A stretch of DNA of 64,000 bases from DASZQL01 sp964391865 (GTDB lineage: Bacteria > Planctomycetota > Phycisphaerae > Phycisphaerales > UBA1924): NCBI GenBank assembly GCA_964391865.1, contig CAYMNQ010000002.1:124001-188000 (forward strand). Reading direction: 5' to 3'. This document shows, one piece after another, positions 16,246 to 23,686 of this stretch (position 1 is the stretch's first letter; every line of letters starts with the position of its first letter). The notes below the pieces were generated by a model. That model did no database searches. It saw only the letters and a list, made by a program, of their open reading frames with translations, and was not told where the DNA came from. A program made the translations under genes and the position numbers.

Positions 16246-16920
16246 CTACAGCCGCCGCGCGATCAGCACACCCTCGCGGATCGGCACGGCGGCGGTCACG
16301 AAATCCTGGTCGGCGGCGACCATCCGGCTGAAGCGGTCCATCGCGTCGCGCGACGCGTTCGTGCCGGGCGGCGCATCGATCCACCAGTCCGCGCCGAGAA
16401 TGTTGTCCGCGACCAGCAAGCCGCCCGGCTTGATCAGCGGCTTGGCGAGCGCGAAGTACTCCGGGTACTCGCTCTTGATCGCATCAAGAAAGACGAGATC
16501 GACGCTCGCATCACCGAATTCCCGCCGCGCATCCGCGAGGGCCGCCAGCCCCGTGGTGCGCCGGATCTCGGCGCGATCACCCACGCCCGCTTCGTTCAGC
16601 ATGCGCTGCGCGAAGTCGGCGTGCTTCGGGTCCGGTTCAATCGTGATGAGCCGCCCGCCCGGCGCGAGGGCGCGGCTGATCCAGATCGCCGAGTACCCGG
16701 CGAGCGTGCCCAGCTCGATCGCGAGCGACGCGCCGCGGCCGTGGTTCGTCATCGACGTGAGCAGCGCGAGCAGCCGACCAACATCGGGGCTGACGGCGAT
16801 GTCCGGTAATCCCGCCGAGCGGGCCCGGTCCATCAAGCCGTCGAGGTGCGCGTCCTGCACGCCAAAGACCTCGCGGAGGTAGCGGCATGTGTACGCCCAG
16901 CGGTCGGGGGACATCTCCAT
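16246..16920 (-). CDS. SAM-dependent O-methyltransferase (caffeoyl-CoA OMT type)
   Basis: A 224-aa class I methyltransferase of the O-methyltransferase family 3/24 type, which methylates hydroxyl groups of small molecules in the cytoplasm. Motif I is IELGTLAGYSAIW near residues 68-80, followed by the acidic residue that binds the SAM ribose in LITIEPDPKH (Glu95). The metal-site Asp is in DLVFLDAIKSEYPEYF, and GLLVADNILG is the usual following strand. The frame stays open far upstream, but the protein family begins near MEMSPDRWAY, so the start is at 16920 (16914 is also possible). No clear ribosome-binding site is present. The substrate cannot be told. Confidence 0.85.
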   Translation of the reverse strand: MEMSPDRWAYTCRYLREVFGVQDAHLDGLMDRARSAGLPDIAVSPDVGRLLALLTSMTNHGRGASLAIELGTLAGYSAIWISRALAPGGRLITIEPDPKHADFAQRMLNEAGVGDRAEIRRTTGLAALADARREFGDASVDLVFLDAIKSEYPEYFALAKPLIKPGGLLVADNILGADWWIDAPPGTNASRDAMDRFSRMVAADQDFVTAAVPIREGVLIARRL

Positions 16921-17016
16921 TCGGGAATCATAGATGGAAAAGAAATCCGATCGATCGCCGCCACATACCGCGTAAGATGATGCCTCGATCGGCGTGGGGC
17001 TTTGAAGGAGAGAGCC

Positions 17017-18453
17017 ATGAATCTCGTTCGTGTGTGCTGTGGTGCGGCCGTTGCCGCGTGTGCGAGCGCGCCCGCCGGCGCGGAGTTGCCCTTGTCGTAC
17101 TCGCCGCTGATCTACGCGCGGCAGAACTTCGCCGCCAACCCGGGCGGCGCGTACAACATCCCGGGCGGCTGGTTCAACTCGGGCGAGACGCCCGCGCTCA
17201 ACGACCTCGGGCAGGTCACCTTCCGGCTCAGCGTCACCAGCGGCTTGTTCCAGTCCATCTGGTTCGGCGAGCCGAACATGATGGGCACCGTGACGGGAGG
17301 GCCGGTCTACAACTCCGCCAACGACGCGTTCCTGAGCGCCACGTCGCTCAACAACCAGTCGCGCTGCGTGTGGGAGACGCAGTTCACCAGCCAGAACGGC
17401 GTGTACCAGTACCAACGCGCCACCATGACGGGCGGGTTCTTTTTCAATCGCCCGCTCGGCGCGTCGGGGTGGAGTTCGCCGCAGATCAACGACAACGGCA
17501 TCGTCGGCTTCCGCGCGACGTTCGCCGGCAGCGGGACGGCGTTCGTCAGCTACAACCCGATGACGACCGCCAGCAGCTTCCACGCCGCCGAAGTCGGCGT
17601 CGACCCGCTCAGCCCCTTCTCGTTTCTCTTCACGCCGAGCGTGAACAACGCGAATCAGATCGGCGCCAAGGTCCGCCGCGGCGGGCCGGGGCAGACGGGC
17701 GAGTCACAGCCCGACGAAATCCGCCTCTTCAACGCCGACGGCTCGTCGGTGCTCATCGCGCAGGACCGCGACGCGAACCCCGCGTCGATGTTCGCACGCT
17801 TCGATAACTCCGTCAGCGCCGCCGACAACGGGTGGGTCGCGTTCACCGCCAGCCTCTTCCCCTTCCCCAGCGCCGGGCGCGGCGTGTTCATCTCCAACGG
17901 CGCGACCACCATCACCATCGCCACCACCACCACCGCGCCGGGGACGCAAGTCAGCGACATCGAATTCTTCGCTCCCGCAGCGAACAATAGCGGGCTGGTC
18001 GCGTTCCGCGCGAAGGACCTCGCCGGCCTGCGCGCGGTGTGGGTGGGCGACGGGACCGGATTGCTCCGCGTCGCCACCGAGCACGACATCATCGCCACCG
18101 ACCTCGGCCCGGCCCGGATCGATCAGAACGATTCCTCCCCCACGTTCGCCGGTGGCGTGTCGATCAACGAGAACGGCGACGTCGCCTTCAACGCCACGCT
18201 CACCCCGCCGAGCGACAACCAGATCGAATGGGGCACGGGCACGTTCGTTGGGCGCGCGCAGTTCCCGCCCCCCGCCTGCCCCGGCGATGCCGACGGCGAC
18301 GGCATGGTCGGGCTCGCTGACCTCGCAGTGATCATCACCAACTGGTTCGCGGCCGGCATGCCCGGCACGCTGGGCGACCTCGACGGCGACGGGGCGCGCG
18401 GGCTCTCCGACCTCGCGATCGTCATCAACAACTGGGGCGCCTCGTGCCCGTGA
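17017..18453 (+). CDS. Secreted protein with dockerin-like C-terminal tail
   Basis: A 478-aa exported protein. AAGGAGAG lies six bases before the ATG at 17017, and a signal peptide follows (cleavage near APAGAELPL). The body has repeated short segments of the kind INDNGIVGFRATF, MVFARFDNSVSAADNGWVAF and VSINENGDVAFNA, a beta-rich repeat found in planctomycete secreted proteins. The last 55 residues hold two calcium-loop segments, DADGDGMVGLADLAVIITNW and DLDGDGARGLSDLAIVINNW, ending ASCP. This resembles a dockerin type I module. Related tails occur at 23687-26146 and 43228-44553. The function is unknown; surface or periplasmic location is likely. Confidence 0.8.
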   Translation: MNLVRVCCGAAVAACASAPAGAELPLSYSPLIYARQNFAANPGGAYNIPGGWFNSGETPALNDLGQVTFRLSVTSGLFQSIWFGEPNMMGTVTGGPVYNSANDAFLSATSLNNQSRCVWETQFTSQNGVYQYQRATMTGGFFFNRPLGASGWSSPQINDNGIVGFRATFAGSGTAFVSYNPMTTASSFHAAEVGVDPLSPFSFLFTPSVNNANQIGAKVRRGGPGQTGESQPDEIRLFNADGSSVLIAQDRDANPASMFARFDNSVSAADNGWVAFTASLFPFPSAGRGVFISNGATTITIATTTTAPGTQVSDIEFFAPAANNSGLVAFRAKDLAGLRAVWVGDGTGLLRVATEHDIIATDLGPARIDQNDSSPTFAGGVSINENGDVAFNATLTPPSDNQIEWGTGTFVGRAQFPPPACPGDADGDGMVGLADLAVIITNWFAAGMPGTLGDLDGDGARGLSDLAIVINNWGASCP

Positions 18454-18624
18454 CCGCGAGGTGCAATCGCTTGCCCGCGATCGCCGCGTGAACGCAAGCG
18501 GTTGGTTCTCGCGAACAGTCGTGCGGACCCGCACGGGTTGTTGTGCCGTACACTCTTGCGTCGCCGCGCTCTCGGTTTCGGCCGCGTAGGGCCGACCGAT
18601 CGGGCGGGCCTCGTGGAGATTCTC

Positions 18625-19089
18625 ATGAACGCTCGGCTGATCGCGTTGGTGTTGGCGTCGTCCGTCATCGGGTTCGTCGGCTGTGATCAGAAAGAAGCCG
18701 GCTCGGCGCTGGACAAAGCGAAGACCGCCGCGGGCGACGCCGCCGGCGCCGCGAAGGACGCCGCGGGGGGGATGGCGGACAAAGCCAAGGAGATGGTGAA
18801 CGAAGCGAAGGACAAGCTCGTCTCCGGCACCGAGACCACCATCAACGAACTCAAGACCAAGACCGACGCGCTGAAGACGAAGGTCGCCGCCCTGCCGGCG
18901 GAGATCAAGCCCAAGGCGGAAGCCGCCCTCGCCGACATCGATACGCAGTTCGAAGCCGTCAAGGGCAAGCTGACCGAGCTGAAGGGCGCCGGCGCCGACA
19001 CCTGGAGCAAGATGAAGGACGAGCTCGCACCGATGGTCGAGAAGCTCACGGGCGCGGTGAAGAGCGCGACCGAGCAGTTCGGCAAGTAA
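18625..19089 (+). CDS. Lipoprotein rich in amphipathic helical repeats
   Basis: A 154-aa predicted lipoprotein. The start at 18625 has GGAG seven bases upstream, and MNARLIALVLASSVIGFVGC gives a lipobox with Cys20. The mature part is almost wholly helical and low in complexity (Ala, Lys, Glu, Asp), with 11-residue-like periodicity such as DKAKTAAGDAAGAAKDAAGG and LKTKTDALKTKVAALPAEI. It resembles LEA-like or apolipoprotein-like helices and would bind surfaces or span the periplasm, like a small Lpp-type protein. No enzyme motif is present. A strong terminator follows, so it is probably a single-gene transcript. Confidence 0.75.
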   Translation: MNARLIALVLASSVIGFVGCDQKEAGSALDKAKTAAGDAAGAAKDAAGGMADKAKEMVNEAKDKLVSGTETTINELKTKTDALKTKVAALPAEIKPKAEAALADIDTQFEAVKGKLTELKGAGADTWSKMKDELAPMVEKLTGAVKSATEQFGK

Positions 19090-19142
19090 GCGAACCGCGC
19101 CGCGCGCGCGACGCATCGACATCTTCCAATCCACGAGTGAAT

Positions 19143-19175
19143 AAGCACCCGCGCCCCGCGCGGGTGCTTTTCTCT
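19143..19175 (+). terminator. Rho-independent terminator of the lipoprotein gene
   Basis: An 11-bp stem AAGCACCCGCG (19143-19153) with CGCGGGTGCTT (19159-19169), followed by TTCTCT after the closing TT. It lies about 55 bp after the stop. Confidence 0.85.
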
Positions 19176-19374
19176 GCCGGTTGCGATCGAGCCGTGCGGA
19201 CGAGAGCGCGCACGCCCGCGTCCTACAATCTTCGATGGCGTGCTGCCCGCCCGACCCGGGCGATCGCACGAATTTCAACGCGTCCGCACCCGTCGGCTCG
19301 TGCGAGGCCCGCGCCGTCGCCGATGAATCCCGTGTTCCCCGCTGCTCCCCCCGGCCGCACCCCGGTCCCAACCG

Positions 19375-20541
19375 ATGCTCGTCTCCCAAGCCCACTCCTT
19401 CACGCAGCAAGCCCGGCTGGCGATCACGCTCGCCTGGGTCGCGGGCTACACGAACATCCTCACCGTCCTCACCTGCGGCACCGTCACCAGCCACGTCTCG
19501 GGCACCGCCAGCAATCTCGGGCGCGATGTCTTCGAGGGCGCGTGGTCGCTCGCGGCGTTCATGCTCTATCTGCTCTTCACCTTCTTCCTCGGCGCGGGCC
19601 TCTCGGCGCTCCTCACCGAGACCGGCCGCCGACGCGGATGGGAATCGATCTACGTCCTCCCCATGCTCGTCGAAGCACTGTTGCTCAGTTCCTTCGCGCT
19701 CGGCATCGAACTGCTCGAACCCGAGCAGTGGGCCGCCGGCCCGAATCTCTGGTGGCTCACCGGCGTTGCGTCAGCGGCGATGGGACTCCAGAACGCCACC
19801 ATCACCCGCATCTCCAGCGGCGTGATCCGCACCACTCACCTCACCGGCGTGCTCACCGACCTCGGCTCCGAGGCGGTGCTCTTTCTCTACTGGCTCCACG
19901 ACCGGCGCACCAACAGCCCCCCGCTGCCCACTGTCGCGCTGATCCACAGCATCCGCGCGCACCCGACGGCCCGGCGGCTCGCGCTCCTCGCGTCCATCGT
20001 CGGCTCCTTCGCGCTCGGCGCGGGGCTGGGGACGCTCGCGTTCGATCACGCCCCGCGCTGGAGCCTCCTGCCCCCGGTCTTTTTCCTTTTGTGGATCGTC
20101 TGGCAGGATGTCCACGCGCCCATCTGCGAGATCGAAGCATCCGAACTCGTCAGCGGCAGCGGCGGCTGGGATCTCCCCAAAGGGCTCGCGGTCTACCACC
20201 TCCGCAAAGACAAAGACCGCCGCGGCGCTGTCCACCGCATGCCCGACCTGCTGCGCTGGAGCGAGCGCCTGCACCCGAGCAGCCGCGTGGTCATTCTTGA
20301 CCTCAGCGAAGTCACCACACTCGATGCCAACGCCGCGCTCGAACTCCGCACGCTGATCGTGCAATCAAAGAACCTCGGCCGCCAGCTCATCTTCGCCGGC
20401 CTGAACAGCGAGCAATACCACGCCGTGCGCGAAGCCGGTGCCGGCGATGCGCTCGACCCGATGAACGTCTGCCCGGACCTCGAACTCGCGGTCGCGCGCG
20501 GGCTGGGGCTGCTCGAATCCGAATCCTCACGTAATTCGTGA
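19375..20541 (+). CDS. DUF1275 (YoaK-type) membrane protein fused to a STAS domain
   Basis: A 388-aa protein of two parts. Residues about 1-245 form a six-helix DUF1275/YoaK membrane domain, recognisable by LAWVAGYTNILTVL near the start, VTSHVSGTASNLG, and the later AAMGLQNATITRISSGVIRTTHLTGVLTDLG. Residues about 268-380 form a STAS domain: RVVILDLSEVTTLDANAALE is the central strand and helix, with LIFAGLNSEQ following. STAS domains serve SulP transporters and anti-sigma antagonists by binding nucleotides or partner proteins. DUF1275 proteins usually stand alone, so the STAS end suggests control of transport by a cytoplasmic ligand. The phosphorylatable Ser/Thr position reads VTTLDANA. No clear ribosome-binding site is seen. 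Confidence 0.82.
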   Translation: MLVSQAHSFTQQARLAITLAWVAGYTNILTVLTCGTVTSHVSGTASNLGRDVFEGAWSLAAFMLYLLFTFFLGAGLSALLTETGRRRGWESIYVLPMLVEALLLSSFALGIELLEPEQWAAGPNLWWLTGVASAAMGLQNATITRISSGVIRTTHLTGVLTDLGSEAVLFLYWLHDRRTNSPPLPTVALIHSIRAHPTARRLALLASIVGSFALGAGLGTLAFDHAPRWSLLPPVFFLLWIVWQDVHAPICEIEASELVSGSGGWDLPKGLAVYHLRKDKDRRGAVHRMPDLLRWSERLHPSSRVVILDLSEVTTLDANAALELRTLIVQSKNLGRQLIFAGLNSEQYHAVREAGAGDALDPMNVCPDLELAVARGLGLLESESSRNS

Positions 20542-20650
20542 CCGGCACGACACCCGATCGTCGCACCCCGAGCACGAGCCCTAGGATCGTGGGCTCGCGA
20601 GCACGATCGTCATCCGCGCCAAACCGTCTCCCCAACCAAAGGAACACGCC

Positions 20651-21010
20651 ATGAACCTGCACTCACTGGCCAAGCAGTTCGTCGACCTGTGCAACCAGGG
20701 CAAGAACTTCGACGTCATGCGCACCATGTACGCGCCGGACATCGTCTCCGTCGAAGCCGACGGCAAGGAAACCGCCGGCCAGACGCCCGTCATCCAGAAG
20801 TCCGAACGCTGGGCCGCCGCCAACACCATCCACGGCGAGAAAGTCCTCGGCCCCTACTTCAACGGCCCGAACCAGTTCGCGGTGCATTTCACGTTCGACG
20901 TGACCCCCAAAGCGACCGGACAGCGAGTCACCCTCCAGGAAGTCGGCGTCTACACCGTCAACGGCGACAAAATCACCCGCGAGCAGTTCTTCTATGAAGG
21001 CGGCTGGTGA
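20651..21010 (+). CDS. SnoaL-like / NTF2-fold protein
   Basis: A 119-aa cytoplasmic protein of the SnoaL-like NTF2 superfamily, a cone-shaped fold that serves as small enzymes or binding proteins. The N-terminal helix LAKQFVDLCNQGKNFDVMRTMYAPDIVSVEA is the family signature, and the C-terminal strands QRVTLQEVGVYTVNGDKITREQFFY fit the sheet. AAAGGAAC precedes the ATG. A family catalytic Asp cannot be assigned. It stands 130 bp before glmS in the same direction, with no shared function apparent. Confidence 0.75.
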   Translation: MNLHSLAKQFVDLCNQGKNFDVMRTMYAPDIVSVEADGKETAGQTPVIQKSERWAAANTIHGEKVLGPYFNGPNQFAVHFTFDVTPKATGQRVTLQEVGVYTVNGDKITREQFFYEGGW

Positions 21011-21141
21011 GCACTTTTCCCACGTCACTATGCCCGAACCCGCTCCCCCAACCCCCGTACTATGTCCGATGATGTTCGCACGACCCACGATCGGCCGCGC
21101 CGATCCGTCCGGTCTTTGTTCGCTCTCAGGAGACACGCCGC

Positions 21142-22971
21142 ATGTGCGGGATCGTTGCCTATATCGGCACCAAGGAAGCCCAACCCATCCTCATGGAAGG
21201 CCTCAAGCGCCTCGAGTACCGCGGCTACGACTCCGCCGGCATCGCTGTCCTCAACTCCAAGCTCCACGTCGCCAAGACCGTCGGCCGAGTCGCCGTCCTT
21301 GAGGACCGGCTCGAAGAGACCGGCGGCTATCACGGCACCCTCGGCCTCGCGCACACCCGCTGGGCGACCCACGGCGGCGTCACCGAAGTCAACGCGCACC
21401 CGCACCGCGACGATCGCCACGGCATCGCCGTCGTCCACAACGGCATCATCGAGAACTACGCCGCCCTCAAAACCTGGCTCATGGAAAAGGGCCACCACTT
21501 CCACAGCGAGACCGACACCGAAGTCCTCGCCGTCCTCATCGGCGAGCTCTACGAGGGCGACCTTGAGAAAGCCGTCGCCGCCGCCCTGCGCGAAGTCACC
21601 GGCGCCTACGCCATCGCCGTCATCTGCGAGAAGGAACCCAACGCCCTCGTCGTCGCGCGCAAGGGCGGCCCGCTGATCGTCGGCGTGGGCAGCGGCGAAT
21701 TCATCGTCGCCAGCGATCCCTCCGCCATCGTCGCGCACACCACGCAGGCCTTCCCCCTCGAAGATTACAACGTCGTCAAGATCACCCGCGAGAGCTTCCA
21801 CACCTCGCGCGTGCAGGACAACGCCCCCGTCACGCCCAAGATTATCGAGCTCGAGCACGAACTCGAGCAGATCGAGCTCAGCGGCTACCCGCACTTCATG
21901 CTCAAGGAAATCTTCGAGCAGCCCCGCAGCCTGCGCAACTGCTTCCGCGGCCGCTTCGACCCCGAAGCCGGGCGCGTCGTCCTCGGCGGCCTCTCGAAAT
22001 ACACCAAGGAACTCATCCGCGCCAAGCGCGCCATCCTCGTCGCCCAGGGCACCGCCTTCCACGCCGCCCGCATCGGCGAGTACCTCCTCGAAGACCTCGC
22101 CAAACTCCCCGCCGACACCGAGTACGCCAGCGAGTTCCGCTACCGCAATCCCATCATCGAGGAAGACACCGTCGTCCTCGCCGTCAGCCAGAGCGGCGAG
22201 ACCGCCGACACACTCTCCGCGCTCATCGAAGCGAAGGAGCGCGGCGCGCTCTCGCTGGGCGTCATCAACGTCGTCGGCTCCACCATCTCGCGCGAGACCG
22301 ATGCGGGCGTCTACCTCCGCGTCGGGCCCGAGATCGGCGTCGCCTCCACCAAGGCCTTCACCGGCCAGGTCGCCGTCCTCTCCATGATCGCGCTCTACAT
22401 GGCCCGCCGCCGGCACATGAGCGGCGATCAATGCTCAGACCTCCTCAAGGAAATGGCCAGCGTCCCCGACCGCATCGAGCGCATCCTCGAATCGAACGAC
22501 CGCATCAAGCGCATCACCGAGAAGTACATCACCCGCGAGAACTGGCTCTTCCTCGGGCGCGGCTACAACTACCCGACGGCCCTCGAAGGCGCGCTGAAAC
22601 TCAAGGAGATCAGCTACATCCACGCCGAAGGCATGCCCGCCGCCGAAATGAAGCACGGCCCCATCGCCCTCATCAACGAGGGCATGCCCGTCGTCTTCAT
22701 CGCCAACCGCGGCAGGCAGTACGAGAAGGTCGTCAGCAACATCCACGAAGTCCGCGCCCGCGGCGGGCACGTCATCGCCATCGCCACCGAGGGCGACGAG
22801 CACATCAAGAAAGTCGCCGAAGACGTCATCTACATCCCCGACATCGCCGAACCGCTCAGCCCCATGCTCGCCGTCATCCCGCTCCAACTCATCGCCTACC
22901 ACGCGGCAGTCCTCCGCGGCCACGACGTCGACAAGCCGAGGAACCTCGCGAAGAGTGTGACGGTGGAGTAA
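21142..22971 (+). CDS. glmS: Glutamine-fructose-6-phosphate aminotransferase (isomerizing)
   Basis: A full-length 609-aa GlmS, the enzyme that makes glucosamine-6-phosphate from fructose-6-phosphate and glutamine, the first step to UDP-GlcNAc for cell wall and outer membrane. The N-terminal nucleophile is Cys2 (MCGIVAYIG), with RLEYRGYDSAG and HTRWATHG in the glutaminase half. The isomerase half has two SIS domains; SQSGETADT lies near residue 350 and LKLKEISYIHAEG near 485. The C-terminus PRNLAKSVTVE matches the family. AGGAG lies nine bases before the ATG. No glmS ribozyme sequence is visible in the 131-bp leader, so control is probably by another route. A tandem repeat array begins right after the stop. 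Confidence 0.97.
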   Translation: MCGIVAYIGTKEAQPILMEGLKRLEYRGYDSAGIAVLNSKLHVAKTVGRVAVLEDRLEETGGYHGTLGLAHTRWATHGGVTEVNAHPHRDDRHGIAVVHNGIIENYAALKTWLMEKGHHFHSETDTEVLAVLIGELYEGDLEKAVAAALREVTGAYAIAVICEKEPNALVVARKGGPLIVGVGSGEFIVASDPSAIVAHTTQAFPLEDYNVVKITRESFHTSRVQDNAPVTPKIIELEHELEQIELSGYPHFMLKEIFEQPRSLRNCFRGRFDPEAGRVVLGGLSKYTKELIRAKRAILVAQGTAFHAARIGEYLLEDLAKLPADTEYASEFRYRNPIIEEDTVVLAVSQSGETADTLSALIEAKERGALSLGVINVVGSTISRETDAGVYLRVGPEIGVASTKAFTGQVAVLSMIALYMARRRHMSGDQCSDLLKEMASVPDRIERILESNDRIKRITEKYITRENWLFLGRGYNYPTALEGALKLKEISYIHAEGMPAAEMKHGPIALINEGMPVVFIANRGRQYEKVVSNIHEVRARGGHVIAIATEGDEHIKKVAEDVIYIPDIAEPLSPMLAVIPLQLIAYHAAVLRGHDVDKPRNLAKSVTVE

Positions 22972-22972
22972 T

Positions 22973-23405
22973 CCGGGTGCTACTGGTTGGCTCTGCAACC
23001 AGTGCTCCTTCACCTCCTTGGCCGGGTGCCGTGGAACGGCCTGCTCTGAGGCCGATCCACGCTCGGGCGACACCACTCGACCGCGAGGGCTCGGGTGCGG
23101 CAACTCGGGTGCCACTGGTTGGCTCTGCAACCAGTGCTCCTTCACCTCCTTGGCCGGGTGCCGTGGAACGGCCTGCTCTGAGGCCGATCCACGCTCGGGC
23201 GACACCGCTCGACCGCGAGGGCTCACGTGCCGCAACTCGGGTGCCACTGGTTGGCTCTGCAACCAGTGCTCCTTCGCCTCCTTGGCCGGGTGCCGTGGAA
23301 CGGCCTGCTCTGAGGCCGATCCACGCTCGGGCGACACCGCTCGACCGCGAGGGCTCACGTGCCGCAACTCGGGTGCCGCTGGTTGGCTCTGCGACCAGTG
23401 CTCCC
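22973..23405. repeat. 132-bp tandem repeat array of hairpin units (3 full, 1 partial)
   Basis: Three full 132-bp units and a partial fourth start two bases after the glmS stop (unit landmarks at 22982, 23114, 23246 and 23378). Each unit contains a small hairpin ACTGGTTG-GCTCTG-CAACCAGT (22982-23003) and a larger one GTGGAACGGCCT-GCTCTG-AGGCCGATCCAC (23031-23060, one A-A mismatch). Because 132 is a multiple of three, all frames stay open and give spurious proteins. The larger hairpin recurs at 45822-45857 and 54087-54122 in reverse. The fourth copy has two changes that still allow G-T pairs. Confidence 0.92.
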
Positions 23406-23686
23406 CCTTCTACTCCAACTGGCTCCACTGACATCCTCATTCCTAGGCCCGAAGGGCCGTCGGAATGTAGCCACGGGTGAAGCGAGTCTTCGAGCGGAAC
23501 CCGTGGAAAGTCGGGCATCTTTGAGAATCGCCCCGGAGGGGCGTAGGAAACGTCACGGACGATTTCAGCAGGGCCGCTCCAACTCCAAGCTCCAAGCACG
23601 ATCTACCAGCCACGCCCGCACCAGTCGCCCAGAGCCGCGACTGGTGGCACCCGATTCACCACCCATGCACCCGACACGTCCGCGCG
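23406..23686. other. Gene-free stretch after the repeat array
   Basis: About 280 bp between the array and the stop of the large secreted protein. It contains phrases such as GCCCGAAGGGCCGTCGGAATG and CGCCCCGGAGGGGCG, which look like further short intergenic repeats. No gene is credible. Confidence 0.4.

Noticed and set aside
21011..21141. glmS ribozyme
   Set aside because: The leader is only 131 bp and the conserved core of that ribozyme is not present.
22973..23405. CRISPR array
   Set aside because: Units are directly adjacent 132-bp copies with no unique spacers, and no Cas genes are in the window.
22431..23599. Several open frames through the tandem array
   Set aside because: They arise because the 132-bp unit is a multiple of three and GC-rich. 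The proteins repeat the same 44 residues and have no other support.
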